Shown: positions 43,081-52,467 of the stretch, one piece after another | Numbering within the stretch: the stretch's first letter is position 1 | Layout: every line of letters begins with the position of its first letter | Origin: a bacterium | Lineage (GTDB): Bacteria; UBP14; UBA6098; 4484-93 | Length of the DNA: 64,000 nt | Direction: 5' to 3' | NCBI GenBank assembly: GCA_021158465.1 | Contig: JAGGUN010000037.1 | Coordinates: 1-64,000, forward strand | Made by a program: the position numbers and the translations under genes | The notes under the pieces: model-generated | What the model was told of the DNA's origin: nothing | What the model saw: the letters and a program-made list of their open reading frames with translations, nothing else | Database searches by the model: none

Positions 43081-45330
43081 ATGAGAAGTCTCTTTGTGTT
43101 CCTTTTGATCCTTACCCCTGTTGCACTGTTTGCTGGTTATGAGGTTGTTGAGGACGGTGTTCTATTCAGTTACTCTGACCCGAATGCAGATGTTGTCTTC
43201 CTTGCAGGTGATTTCAACGGCTGGAATGAGAACGATATACAGTTAGAAAAGGATTCCACAGGTCTCTTTACGGTCAAGTTGAGACTCAAGGATGGGAGGT
43301 ATGAGTACAAGTTCATTGTTGACGGTGTTTGGAAGGAGGACCCTGACAATCCGAACAAGGTTCCTGACCCTTATGGTGGTTACAACTCTGTTGTCGAGGT
43401 CGGTGTAGGTGAGGAGATAGGGTCGACTGAGCCAGGTGGCAGAGCAGTTTTTACATATTTTGACCCTGATGCCAGGGCTGTTTATCTTGCCGGTGAGTTC
43501 AACGGTTGGAATCCGCACGAGCTTTTGATGGAGAAGGGAGAAGATGGTGTCTGGCGGGTATCTGTTAACCTTGCGCCTGGTGAATATGAGTATAAGTTTG
43601 TCGTGGATGGTAACTGGGTCACAGACCCTATGAACCCGACCATCCGTGGGGATATGGGTAACTCTGTTATTCGTGTGAACAAGGATGGGACAGCGTCTTA
43701 TCCTGCTGGTGCGCGGCTACTCACCAATACACCTGTCTCGTCGAGGGTGCTGTTCGGTGGGCAGTTTCTATCGCGATTCGTGAGCTCCCGCGGTTACCCA
43801 GGGGACAGGCGGTTCAAGCTGGGCAAGCCGGATGTAAAGCTCGATGTCAACATAAAGGCTCATATATCGGAGGGAGCGGAGCTACTCGGTTCGTTTGATG
43901 TCAACACAACCGAGGCGGAGAGGATGTATGAGGCTCATCTTCATCTCGATTCGCTCGGTCTTGACCTCGATGCTGGGGAATTCTTTGTATCTGCCTTCTT
44001 CAACAGGGAGCTATTTGAGACATCCGACCCTCTTTCTCTTGTCGGTAACTATCCTCTTCCTGAGCCGACTTACGAGGAGCCTCAAAGCTTCGGGCTTGGC
44101 TATGCAGGGATAAAGCTCGAGTGTGGGCTTTTCAAGCTTCTTCTTGCTAACGAGTTCAAGAACTGGGCATTCTCGCCTGATACGCTTGATTTCCCTAATA
44201 TGGCTGGCAGGAGAGAGCTGGGCTTTTTCTCGAGAAGGATTTCAACGGTTGATGAACCGACCGACTTTTCCAACTACGGTACGGATGTTCTGGCAGGCAG
44301 GATTAGTAAAGATTTTGGGTTTGTCGCTCCTGGGGTTGTTTTCCGTGTTGACAAGAACCGCTGGTGGCTACCCATCTCAGAGATAACCTATGAGAGGTTT
44401 GACTCTATTTACGCCTACGAGAACCTTTCCTCCGATTGGTTTGACCTCGGTTCCTGGGAGCTGGGAATAGGAGGCGATGTTAGTGTAAATGCGTGGGATG
44501 TAGCCCATCTGTGGGCTGAGTATATCTACTGGAAATATGCCTCACTGATCGAGGCTGGCAACCGTGAGAACCGCGACAGAACAGGTGATGGCAAACTTGA
44601 CATCCCGCTCGGAAGGCAGACAGGATTCCTATCCGGAGCAGGTTTCTCGCTTGACCTGTTCGAAGGTTTTGGGGTTTCACTTTCTGCTGAGCTCGAGCAC
44701 TACGACCCGATGGATACGGATGATGTCTATATCGTTCCGCACCCGAACGATGGCGAGACCGGTAGACCAACCCTCACATATGAGACACTCCCCGAGTATG
44801 ATAGAAAAGCCTTTCTGGGTATGGTGAGATACGAAAGCGAGCATCTCTCTACGGAGGTTTCGTATCGGTTCGAGGATGTGAAGGATACAAGGAAGTTCGG
44901 TGCCGTTCTTCCAGGGCTTTCACTCTCTCTTTTCAAGAAGAGAATGGCTTTTCGCTTTAGGGGAGGATACTCCTCGGGCAGTTTTGGTGAAACCAATTTC
45001 TTCGGGACAGATATCCTCTATGGGTTGAATTATAATTTTTGGAAGGCTCTCTCGTTTGGTGCGGATGTTATGTACAAGCGGATTGACACTCAAAGGAGCG
45101 AGGCAAAGGACTACTTCTTCCCGTATCTTGCTCTTATTTGGCAGCCGAAGGGGACGGTTAGGTTTGAACTGTCCACTGGTGTTTCGCCGTACGATATAAA
45201 GGGGCGCTACACAGGGAGGAGCAAGTGGCTATACGACACAATGAATGAGTATTCCATCTCGTTTGTTGATGCTCTCTCCCGAATGGAGCGATACAGGGGG
45301 ATAAACATCTTTGCGAGTGTGAGGTTCTAA
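43081..45330 (+). CDS. Two CBM48 modules fused to an outer-membrane beta-barrel
   Basis: 749 residues. Signal peptide, CBM48 (AMPK-beta/glycogen-binding type) modules at about 22-108 (VVFLAGDFNGW, YEYKFIVDG, DPDNPN) and 118-200 (AVYLAGEFNGW, YEYKFVVDG, DPMNPT), a short linker, and residues about 220-749 of amphipathic strands ending NIFASVRF. Both modules keep the tryptophan and lysine positions used to hold glucan in characterised CBM48 domains. The layout implies a glucan-binding receptor or porin in the outer membrane. I know of no described family with this architecture. AGGAGG precedes the ATG. Confidence 0.75.
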   Translation: MRSLFVFLLILTPVALFAGYEVVEDGVLFSYSDPNADVVFLAGDFNGWNENDIQLEKDSTGLFTVKLRLKDGRYEYKFIVDGVWKEDPDNPNKVPDPYGGYNSVVEVGVGEEIGSTEPGGRAVFTYFDPDARAVYLAGEFNGWNPHELLMEKGEDGVWRVSVNLAPGEYEYKFVVDGNWVTDPMNPTIRGDMGNSVIRVNKDGTASYPAGARLLTNTPVSSRVLFGGQFLSRFVSSRGYPGDRRFKLGKPDVKLDVNIKAHISEGAELLGSFDVNTTEAERMYEAHLHLDSLGLDLDAGEFFVSAFFNRELFETSDPLSLVGNYPLPEPTYEEPQSFGLGYAGIKLECGLFKLLLANEFKNWAFSPDTLDFPNMAGRRELGFFSRRISTVDEPTDFSNYGTDVLAGRISKDFGFVAPGVVFRVDKNRWWLPISEITYERFDSIYAYENLSSDWFDLGSWELGIGGDVSVNAWDVAHLWAEYIYWKYASLIEAGNRENRDRTGDGKLDIPLGRQTGFLSGAGFSLDLFEGFGVSLSAELEHYDPMDTDDVYIVPHPNDGETGRPTLTYETLPEYDRKAFLGMVRYESEHLSTEVSYRFEDVKDTRKFGAVLPGLSLSLFKKRMAFRFRGGYSSGSFGETNFFGTDILYGLNYNFWKALSFGADVMYKRIDTQRSEAKDYFFPYLALIWQPKGTVRFELSTGVSPYDIKGRYTGRSKWLYDTMNEYSISFVDALSRMERYRGINIFASVRF

Positions 45331-45336
45331 GGGATT

Positions 45337-45723
45337 ATGAATAGGATTTATGTTTATCTTCTGGTTCTCTTGCTTTCCGGTTGTGCTGCTGGCAGGTTGA
45401 TAAAGGATCGGCTTCCGCCGCCGCATAAGGTAGAAGGTGGGGTTCTGTTCCAGTATGAGAACAAAGCAGCTCATTCTGTTAATCTTGCTGGGAATTTCAA
45501 CGGCTGGTGTGGGACGAAGGAATATCATCGTTTTGACCCATCCATTGGTGTTATGCACGACGATGATGGCGATGGTATATGGGAGATAGTTGTCCCACTG
45601 CCTCCTGGCAGGTACCAGTATAAGTTTGTGATAGACAACGGAACAAGCTGGGTTCTCGATCCGAATAACCCTCTGCGTGGTGTGGAGGACGGAATAGAGA
45701 ACTCATTGATAATCGTCGATTGA
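45337..45723 (+). CDS. CBM48-containing lipoprotein
   Basis: 128 residues. A lipoprotein signal peptide with lipobox LLLSGC is followed by a single CBM48 module (VNLAGNFNGWC, YQYKFVIDNG, DPNNPL). The module carries a longer insert with DDDGDGIWE. Membrane anchoring is seen from the lipobox; whether it faces the surface or periplasm is unknown. It lies 6 bases after the CBM48-barrel gene and 13 before the CBM48-GH57 gene, so three successive genes share the module. Starch or glycogen binding is inferred. Confidence 0.82.
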   Translation: MNRIYVYLLVLLLSGCAAGRLIKDRLPPPHKVEGGVLFQYENKAAHSVNLAGNFNGWCGTKEYHRFDPSIGVMHDDDGDGIWEIVVPLPPGRYQYKFVIDNGTSWVLDPNNPLRGVEDGIENSLIIVD

Positions 45724-45736
45724 CAGGGAGGGAGTT

Positions 45737-48307
45737 ATGGTGAAAAGGTTATTTGTGCTTTTTTTGCTCTTCCCGGGTCTTCTTTTTGCTCAACCGAAGA
45801 TGGGAGAGAACGGTGTTCTGTTCGAGTTCAAGGCTCCGAATGCGAATGTGGTTTATCTTTCAGGTGAGTTCAACAACTGGTCTCCAACTGCAACCCCGAT
45901 GGAAAAGGCAAAGGATGGTATCTGGCAGATAGAGTATCCGCTGAAGCCGGGGAGCTACCAGTATAAGTTTGTAGTGGATGGCAGGAGATGGGAGCCTGAC
46001 CCGAATAATCCGTTCGTCGTCGATGATGGCTACGGCGGGGTGAACTCAGTCCTCACGGTCACAGAGGATGGAAAGGTTGTCCTCGGTCAGCAGATGAAGC
46101 GTTTTGTTCCAACCGATGATTATGATGTGAACGGCAAACTATATCTGAATATCATCTGGCATCAGCATCAGCCTCTCTATCTCGACCCTGTCAAGGACTA
46201 TCTCCGCGGTCCGTGGGTGCGCGCTCACGCCACAAAAGACTACTACGATATGGCAGCAACGATAGCCAAGTATCCAGACCTCCACTGCACGATAAACCTG
46301 ACATCTGTTCTGTTGTTTCAGCTCCAGGAATATTATGTCAACCGACTTGCACCTTATGTCAATCTCAAGGAGAATTCCGTTGATGCTAAGCGATATTTTG
46401 CTGATATGGGAGGTAGAACAGACCCTTGGATAGATATGGCTTTGAAACCCACGGAGGAGTTCACGGATGAGGATGATGCGAACCTGTACAAGAACGCCTG
46501 GAACTCGTTCGGGATCTCTGATGTTATGCTTGCTCGCTTCCCGGAGTATAAGGCTCTCAAGGATAAGGGGGGCAAATTCACCGTTCAGGAGAAGCGGGAG
46601 ATAAAGTTCTGGCATTATCTTGCCTGGTTCGATCCGGATTTCCTCCGCGGCAGGGTCGACCTCCCCGGTGGCATGAGCTGCGACCTGTCGGACCTCGTCG
46701 AGGAGCGGGATGGTAAATTTTACCTCAGAAAGAAGGTAACAGAAAGGGATTGCAATCGCATAATTGCCGAGGTGTTCAAGGTGTGTGCTTCCGTTGTGCC
46801 TATTCATAGGGAGCTTATGTATAACCCTGAAACCTATGAAGGTCAGATAGAGATAATCACGACACCGTATTACCATCCGATACTGCCGCTTATCTATTCG
46901 ACCAATTCGGCTCGCATCTGCCAGCCAGGGACTCCTCTGCCGACGGAGTTCTCCTATCCTGAGGATGCATCCGCTCAGGTAGCGAAGGCGGTCGCCTTCT
47001 ATGAGGATATATTCGGAGCAAAACCGTATGGATTCTGGCCCGCCGAGGGCGCAGTCTCAGAAGACATAGTGAAAATAATGGTCGAGAACGGTATCCTCTG
47101 GATGGCGACAGGTGACGGTGTCCTCTACAGATCGACCACTTCTGCTCTGCCCGTTTATCAGCCGTATCGTGTCGATTCCGACAAGGTTTCTGGCGATAAC
47201 GACCCATCCGATGCTATGGCTGTTGTGTTTCGCCACACCGAACTCTCAGACAAGATAGGCTTCAGGTATCAACTCAAGACCGGAGAGGAAGCAGCGGACG
47301 ATTTTATCCGCTCGGTTATCGGGTTTGCTTCGCCTGATGAGGACAGACTGCTGACGGTCATACTGGATGGTGAGAACGCATGGGAGTGGTATAGGCTCGA
47401 CAACGATGGCAAGCAGTTCCTGAATGCTCTCTATCGAAAGCTTTCCAAGCTCACACGGGAGGGAAAGGTTATAACAGTAACGACAGCTGAATATATCCTT
47501 GGCAACCCGAAGCGTAATGTTCCGCCACATCCTGTGTCGAGTATGAGGGAGATAGAGCCGCTCTGGCCTGGTTCTTGGATAAATGCGAATTTCGACACCT
47601 GGATTGGTGAGCCGGAGGAGAATACTGCCTGGGAGTATCTGCTCACAGCAAGGCGAGAACTTGAGAAGTCCGGTATCCCTCGTCCTGACCCAGCCGCTTC
47701 ACCGCCACCTGAAGGGACAAAGGAGTTTTATGCCTATAAGGCTTGGGAGGAGATGTATGCTGCAGAGGGCAGCGACTGGTTCTGGTGGTATGGGGCGGAT
47801 CAGGGGGCTCCTGGTGGCGATGAGCCGTTCGATGAAGCTTTCCGCGCTCATATACTTGGCGTGTATGGGTTCGCAAGGAAAGCCGGTGCAAAGGTTGAAC
47901 CTCCCAACCTGCCTCCCATTCTGATGGGAACAACCTCCAGTGGAGGTGGGACGATGGCTCAGTCGGGGAATATGGTCTCTGTTGTCTTCACCTGCGATGC
48001 GAGGGGTATCGATGTTCCCGATGCGATATATATAGTCGGCGATAAGCCGGAGCTTGCCAACTGGACACCGAACAAGGTTAGGATGTACGATGATGGTACC
48101 AACGGAGATGAGAGGTCCGGTGACGGTATCTGGTCGATCGAAATTAAGTTCCCAGAGAACACATCGGTGCAGTATAAGTATACAAACTCGGGTGAGGTAG
48201 GCATCTGGTCACCAGGGGAGGAGTTCCCTGTGGCGAACCGCCAGATATTTGTCCGTGACGACGGAGGCGGTAGGATGCTTGTAAGAGATACATTCGGCAA
48301 AATGTAG
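45737..48307 (+). CDS. Exported GH57 amylopullulanase-type enzyme with CBM48 and CBM20-like modules
   Basis: 856 residues. Signal peptide (cleaved near FAQ), CBM48 at about 25-108 (VVYLSGEFNNWS, YQYKFVVDG), GH57 from about 135 (IIWHQHQPLY motif 1; nucleophile E437 in WPAEGAVS; acid D544 in ILDGENAWEWY; SDWFWWYG near 725), and a C-terminal CBM20-like module at about 765-850. The motifs fit the amylopullulanase/alpha-glucosidase branch of GH57. No lipobox or T9SS tail is present, so a periplasmic location is likely. It would cut imported glucans into maltodextrins for the adjacent ABC importer. Confidence 0.88.
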   Translation: MVKRLFVLFLLFPGLLFAQPKMGENGVLFEFKAPNANVVYLSGEFNNWSPTATPMEKAKDGIWQIEYPLKPGSYQYKFVVDGRRWEPDPNNPFVVDDGYGGVNSVLTVTEDGKVVLGQQMKRFVPTDDYDVNGKLYLNIIWHQHQPLYLDPVKDYLRGPWVRAHATKDYYDMAATIAKYPDLHCTINLTSVLLFQLQEYYVNRLAPYVNLKENSVDAKRYFADMGGRTDPWIDMALKPTEEFTDEDDANLYKNAWNSFGISDVMLARFPEYKALKDKGGKFTVQEKREIKFWHYLAWFDPDFLRGRVDLPGGMSCDLSDLVEERDGKFYLRKKVTERDCNRIIAEVFKVCASVVPIHRELMYNPETYEGQIEIITTPYYHPILPLIYSTNSARICQPGTPLPTEFSYPEDASAQVAKAVAFYEDIFGAKPYGFWPAEGAVSEDIVKIMVENGILWMATGDGVLYRSTTSALPVYQPYRVDSDKVSGDNDPSDAMAVVFRHTELSDKIGFRYQLKTGEEAADDFIRSVIGFASPDEDRLLTVILDGENAWEWYRLDNDGKQFLNALYRKLSKLTREGKVITVTTAEYILGNPKRNVPPHPVSSMREIEPLWPGSWINANFDTWIGEPEENTAWEYLLTARRELEKSGIPRPDPAASPPPEGTKEFYAYKAWEEMYAAEGSDWFWWYGADQGAPGGDEPFDEAFRAHILGVYGFARKAGAKVEPPNLPPILMGTTSSGGGTMAQSGNMVSVVFTCDARGIDVPDAIYIVGDKPELANWTPNKVRMYDDGTNGDERSGDGIWSIEIKFPENTSVQYKYTNSGEVGIWSPGEEFPVANRQIFVRDDGGGRMLVRDTFGKM

Positions 48308-48316
48308 GAGGGAAGA

Positions 48317-49540
48317 ATGAGACGCTATATCATCTTTATCTTGATTGCGCTTTTCCTCCTCTCCTGTGGAAAGCGAGAGAAGGGGAAGACGATAACCATC
48401 TGGCATCAGATGCAGATAGAGGCCAGGGAGGTCCTCGAGCGTGCCTGTGAGGAGTATTCTGCTGCTCATCCGGATTTGAAGATAGTAACATTGTATAAAG
48501 AGACAGAGGAACTGCGTTCTGCCTTTCAGACAGCATCGCTTGCAGGTGGCGGTCCAGAGATAGTGTATGGTCCTTCCGACCAGATTGGACCGTTTTCGAG
48601 AATGAAGCTAATTCTTCCGCTTGAAGGGCTGTTCTCGACGGATTCACTTGAGAAGTTCGACAAGATGAGCCTAACATATTTCGAGGGGCATCTCTATCAG
48701 ATAGGGGATAGAATAGGAAACCATCTTGCGCTCGTCTACAATAAAGCGCTTGTTCCCGAGCCGCCAAAGGAAACGGATGAGCTTATAAGGCTTGGCAAAC
48801 AGCTTACGAAGGATATAGACGGAGATGGCAGAACCGATAGATATGCCCTCGTCTGGAATTACACGGAGCCGTATTTCTTCATACCGTTTTTGGGTGGTTT
48901 CGGTGGTTGGGTGATGGATGAGAACGCTCGTCCGACCTTAAACACGAAGGCAACTGTGAGTGCTCTTCGGTTCATTGTTGCTCTCAGGGATTCTTTTGCA
49001 ATTATCCCGAAGGAATGCGACTACGATATGGCTGATGCCCTCTTTAAGGAAGGAAGGGCTGGTATGATAATAAACGGTCCCTGGTCGTGGGGAGGGTATA
49101 TTAGATCCGGTCTGGATATAGGCATAGCCTGCATTCCGAAGGTAAGTGAAACAGGTATCTGGCCTACACCGATGGTCTCACCGAAGGGGTATTCGATAAA
49201 CAGAAACACAAAAAGTGATATTCTGCCCGATGTTGTCAATCTTATATATTATCTGACATCTCCTTCGGTTGAGCTTGAGTTCACCAAGGTACTCGGCACT
49301 ATTCCTTCACGGCTGGAGGCTCAGAAGGATAGCGTTGTTGTCAACAATCCGATAATATCTGCATCGAAGGAGCAGCTTGCTCGTGGTCGCCTAATGCCGG
49401 TTGTTCCTGAGCTTCGTGCTATCTGGGACGCTATGCGCCCTGCTTATCAAGCGGTCCTTGGTGGGGCAATGACACCCGAAGAGGCTGCCAGGATGATGCA
49501 AGAGGAAGCCGAGAAAAAGATCAAGGAGATGAACGAGTGA
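48317..49540 (+). CDS. malE: Maltodextrin-type ABC transporter substrate-binding lipoprotein
   Basis: 407 residues. Lipobox FLLSCG at the N-terminus, then a family 1 sugar-binding protein (ITIWHQMQIE, GGGPEIVYGPSDQIG, NGPWSWGGY, MPVVPELRAIWDAM). A canonical partner for MalF/MalG. Maltose/maltodextrin specificity is inferred from the surrounding GH57 and CBM48 genes and the FNGPWSW-like pocket. AGGAGG precedes the ATG and malF overlaps its stop by 4 bases. Confidence 0.85.
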   Translation: MRRYIIFILIALFLLSCGKREKGKTITIWHQMQIEAREVLERACEEYSAAHPDLKIVTLYKETEELRSAFQTASLAGGGPEIVYGPSDQIGPFSRMKLILPLEGLFSTDSLEKFDKMSLTYFEGHLYQIGDRIGNHLALVYNKALVPEPPKETDELIRLGKQLTKDIDGDGRTDRYALVWNYTEPYFFIPFLGGFGGWVMDENARPTLNTKATVSALRFIVALRDSFAIIPKECDYDMADALFKEGRAGMIINGPWSWGGYIRSGLDIGIACIPKVSETGIWPTPMVSPKGYSINRNTKSDILPDVVNLIYYLTSPSVELEFTKVLGTIPSRLEAQKDSVVVNNPIISASKEQLARGRLMPVVPELRAIWDAMRPAYQAVLGGAMTPEEAARMMQEEAEKKIKEMNE

Positions 49541-50433
49541 AGCCAAACAAGAAGGATGTAGAGGCGGTTCGCTTTAAGTATCTATTCCTCCTGCCAGCGC
49601 TTATCCTCATATTTGCTGTTGTGGTCTATCCGTTCATATACAACATCATTATCTCCCTTTCCAATATGAGTATGTCCCACTTCCACGATTGGCGGATAGT
49701 CGGTTTCAGGCAGTATGTGAAGGTATTCTCGGAGCCTATCTTTTACTCTGTCCTGGGGAAAACGGTTGTCTGGACGGTTGTCAATGTCTTCTTCCATGTT
49801 GTCATAGGTGTTTTCCTTGCAGTTCTGCTCAACAGGCATCTTCCGGGTAAGGGGATCTTCCGAACGCTGCTTATTATCCCTTGGGCTATGCCGCAGTATA
49901 TAACGGCGCTTACCTGGCGTGGTATGTTCAACTATGAATATGGGGCGATAAATCTTATTTTATCGAAGTTCTTGCATCTTCCGATGGTTGAGTGGCTCAA
50001 GAATCCGACCGATGCTTTCATTGCTTGTATCTTGACGAATATCTGGCTTGGCTTCCCGTTTATGATGGTCATCGCCTACGGCGGACTGCAAGCTATCCCG
50101 AGGGAGCTGTATGAGGCGGCGGATATTGATGGCGCAAGCGGTTGGCAGAAGTTCTGGAAGATAACAGTGCCTCACCTTAAGCCGGTTATGATACCTGCCA
50201 TTGTCCTCGGTGTTATATGGACTTTCAACAATCTCAATGTTATCTGGCTCGTCTCGAACGGTGGTGAACCGTCCGACAAAACACATATCCTCGTCTCCTA
50301 TGTATACAAGGCTGCATTCAACTTGTATCGCTACGGATACGCTGCAGCACTTTCTATGGTGATATTCTTTATCCTGCTTCTGTTTGGGATAACCTTTATC
50401 CGCAAGACCAGAGCGACTGAAGGAGCGTATTGA
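49537..50433 (+). CDS. malF: Sugar ABC transporter permease, MalF type
   Basis: 298 residues with six hydrophobic helices and the EAA loop ELYEAADIDGASGWQKFWKI facing the ATPase. The N-terminus lacks the large extra periplasmic loop of enteric MalF. It overlaps malE by 4 bases and malG by 1. Confidence 0.88.
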   Translation: MKPNKKDVEAVRFKYLFLLPALILIFAVVVYPFIYNIIISLSNMSMSHFHDWRIVGFRQYVKVFSEPIFYSVLGKTVVWTVVNVFFHVVIGVFLAVLLNRHLPGKGIFRTLLIIPWAMPQYITALTWRGMFNYEYGAINLILSKFLHLPMVEWLKNPTDAFIACILTNIWLGFPFMMVIAYGGLQAIPRELYEAADIDGASGWQKFWKITVPHLKPVMIPAIVLGVIWTFNNLNVIWLVSNGGEPSDKTHILVSYVYKAAFNLYRYGYAAALSMVIFFILLLFGITFIRKTRATEGAY

Positions 50434-51269
50434 TGAGGCGAAGAGATAGCAAACTCAAGCTTGCTGCAATTTACATATTTCTTATCCTGTTCACGGCGGC
50501 AACGCTTTACCCTGTCGTTCGTGTGTTATCGATCTCGCTTCGACCAGGCAACAGACTACTTTCGACATCGCTTCGTGTTATCCCTGAGGGGGCGACATTT
50601 GAGGCTTATAGGCGCCTGTTCACAGAGACGGATTTCCTCCGCTGGATGTTCAATTCCATCATCGTTTCGCTCGCTGTGACACTGACGGGCGTTATCTTTG
50701 CGTCGTCTGCTGGGTATATCTTCTCGAAATACAGGTTCATAGGCAAGAAAGTCGGGCTAACAGCGCTTCTGACGACGCAGATGTTCCCTGCAACGATGTT
50801 ACTCCTACCGATGTATATAATGATATCGAAGCTCGGGCTTATAAATAGCTATCTCGGGTTAATAATTATCTATCTTGCAACCGTATTACCGTTCTGCATC
50901 TGGCAGATGAAAGGGTATTATGACACGATACCGGATTCGCTGCACGAGGCGGCGATAATCGATGGTTGCTCACATTTTCAGGCGTTCTATAAGGTAATCC
51001 TGCCACTTGCTGCTCCTGCCCTTGTGATAACGGCTCTGTTCTCGTTTATGGGTTCCTGGAGCGAGTATATTGTTGCGGCGGTCATCCTTCAGGACCAATC
51101 GATGTTTACCCTCCCGCTCGGCTTAAAGATGTTTCAGGCAAATATGGCTACCGACTGGGGATTGTACGCAGCAGGTTCTGTTATCGTATCGGTGCCCGTT
51201 GTCGTGCTGTTCATCATCCTGAGCAGATGGCTTGTATCCGGCTTAACACTCGGGAGTGTCAAGGGATGA
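50433..51269 (+). CDS. malG: Sugar ABC transporter permease, MalG type
   Basis: 278 residues with six helices and the EAA loop LHEAAIIDGCSHFQAFYKV. The GLINSYLGLIIIYLATVLPFCIW segment is characteristic of the second sugar permease. The ATG overlaps the malF stop. A 133-base gap separates it from the ATPase gene. Confidence 0.88.
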   Translation: MRRRDSKLKLAAIYIFLILFTAATLYPVVRVLSISLRPGNRLLSTSLRVIPEGATFEAYRRLFTETDFLRWMFNSIIVSLAVTLTGVIFASSAGYIFSKYRFIGKKVGLTALLTTQMFPATMLLLPMYIMISKLGLINSYLGLIIIYLATVLPFCIWQMKGYYDTIPDSLHEAAIIDGCSHFQAFYKVILPLAAPALVITALFSFMGSWSEYIVAAVILQDQSMFTLPLGLKMFQANMATDWGLYAAGSVIVSVPVVVLFIILSRWLVSGLTLGSVKG

Positions 51270-51402
51270 GAAATTTTCTTTGCCTGATATCAACCTTTAT
51301 TCTTCCTGCCTCGATTTCCTTGCACTTGAGGGTCTTGGATTTGCCAGGTGAATCCGGAACCGCCCTTATAATTTGGATAAAAGCAGCGGAGGTTACGGAA
51401 CG

Positions 51403-52467
51403 ATGGGAGAGGTTATCTTAAAGGATGTGAACAAGATTTATGAGGGCAATGTTCACGCTATCAAGGATATCTCGCTTGAGGTTGCCGACAGGGAATTTCT
51501 GGTTCTTGTTGGACCTTCTGGTTGTGGTAAGTCCACACTTCTTCGGATGATTGCTGGTCTTGAGGATGTAACATCTGGTGAGATATGGATAGATAGGCGG
51601 GTCGTCAACCAGCTTCCTCCAAGGGACAGGGATATCTCTATGGTTTTTCAGAACTATGCGCTTTACCCTCATATGACCGTTTACGAGAATATGGCTTTTG
51701 GGTTGCGGATAAGGCACTTCCCGAAGGATGAGATAGACAGACGTGTTCAGGAGGCGTCAAGGATTCTTGGTATCGAGGATCTTCTGTCGAGGAAACCGAG
51801 GGCTCTCTCTGGTGGTCAGCGTCAGCGTGTTGCGCTTGGTAGGGCTATTGTCAGGAAGCCCAAGGTTTTCCTGTTCGATGAGCCGCTCTCCAACCTTGAT
51901 GCAAAGCTCCGCGTTCATATGAGAACAGAGATAAAGAAGCTGCATCAGCGGCTCAAGACCACTATGATATATGTTACCCACGATCAGGTCGAGGCGATGA
52001 CTATGGGCGATAGGATTGCCGTCATAAGGGATGGAGTTCTCCAGCAGCATGATACTCCGATGACCCTGTATAATAACCCAGTGAACCTTTTTGTTGCGGG
52101 TTTCATCGGCTCACCTGCGATGAACTTCCTCGAGGGCAAAATCGAGGATAAGAAGGTTCTCTTCGACGGGATAAGGATAGATGTTCCCCCTGGTGCAAGA
52201 ACGGATAGGATAAGCAATGTCATTGTCGGTATCCGACCGGAGTATTTTATACTTGATCCCGTTTCTCCGCATTTTACTGCGCAGATTGAGGTTGTTGAGC
52301 CGATGGGAAATGAGATATTTGTTTACTTCCAGTTGAGCAAAAAATCTGTTGTTGCCCGTCTTCCTGCTGATACCGAAGTCAGACCAGGTGATACCCTGCC
52401 TTTGAGGATAAATGTCGATATGGTGAGGCTGTTCGACCCAGAAAGTGGGATGTCGCTCTTCTATTAG
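51403..52467 (+). CDS. malK: Sugar ABC transporter ATPase, MalK/UgpC type
   Basis: 354 residues. Walker A GPSGCGKST (37-45), signature LSGGQRQRVALGRA, Walker B VFLFDEPLSNLD, and a C-terminal OB-type regulatory domain (from about 240) as in MalK/MsmK. The ATG at 51403 is preferred to an in-frame TTG at 51373 because GGAGG lies 11 bases upstream. Such ATPases often serve several sugar importers. The end overlaps the convergent flippase gene by 4 bases. Confidence 0.9.
   Translation: MGEVILKDVNKIYEGNVHAIKDISLEVADREFLVLVGPSGCGKSTLLRMIAGLEDVTSGEIWIDRRVVNQLPPRDRDISMVFQNYALYPHMTVYENMAFGLRIRHFPKDEIDRRVQEASRILGIEDLLSRKPRALSGGQRQRVALGRAIVRKPKVFLFDEPLSNLDAKLRVHMRTEIKKLHQRLKTTMIYVTHDQVEAMTMGDRIAVIRDGVLQQHDTPMTLYNNPVNLFVAGFIGSPAMNFLEGKIEDKKVLFDGIRIDVPPGARTDRISNVIVGIRPEYFILDPVSPHFTAQIEVVEPMGNEIFVYFQLSKKSVVARLPADTEVRPGDTLPLRINVDMVRLFDPESGMSLFY

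Noticed and set aside
37591-48307. SusC/SusD (TonB-dependent transporter with starch-binding partner)
   Set aside because: I looked for a TonB plug or box and a SusD-like TPR lipoprotein; the barrels here have neither.
51266-51421. 51-residue frame between malG and malK, overlapping the malG stop by ATGA
   Set aside because: It has a hydrophobic start but no recognisable motif, and its end runs into malK past the malK ribosome site. Probably chance, or a decayed gene.
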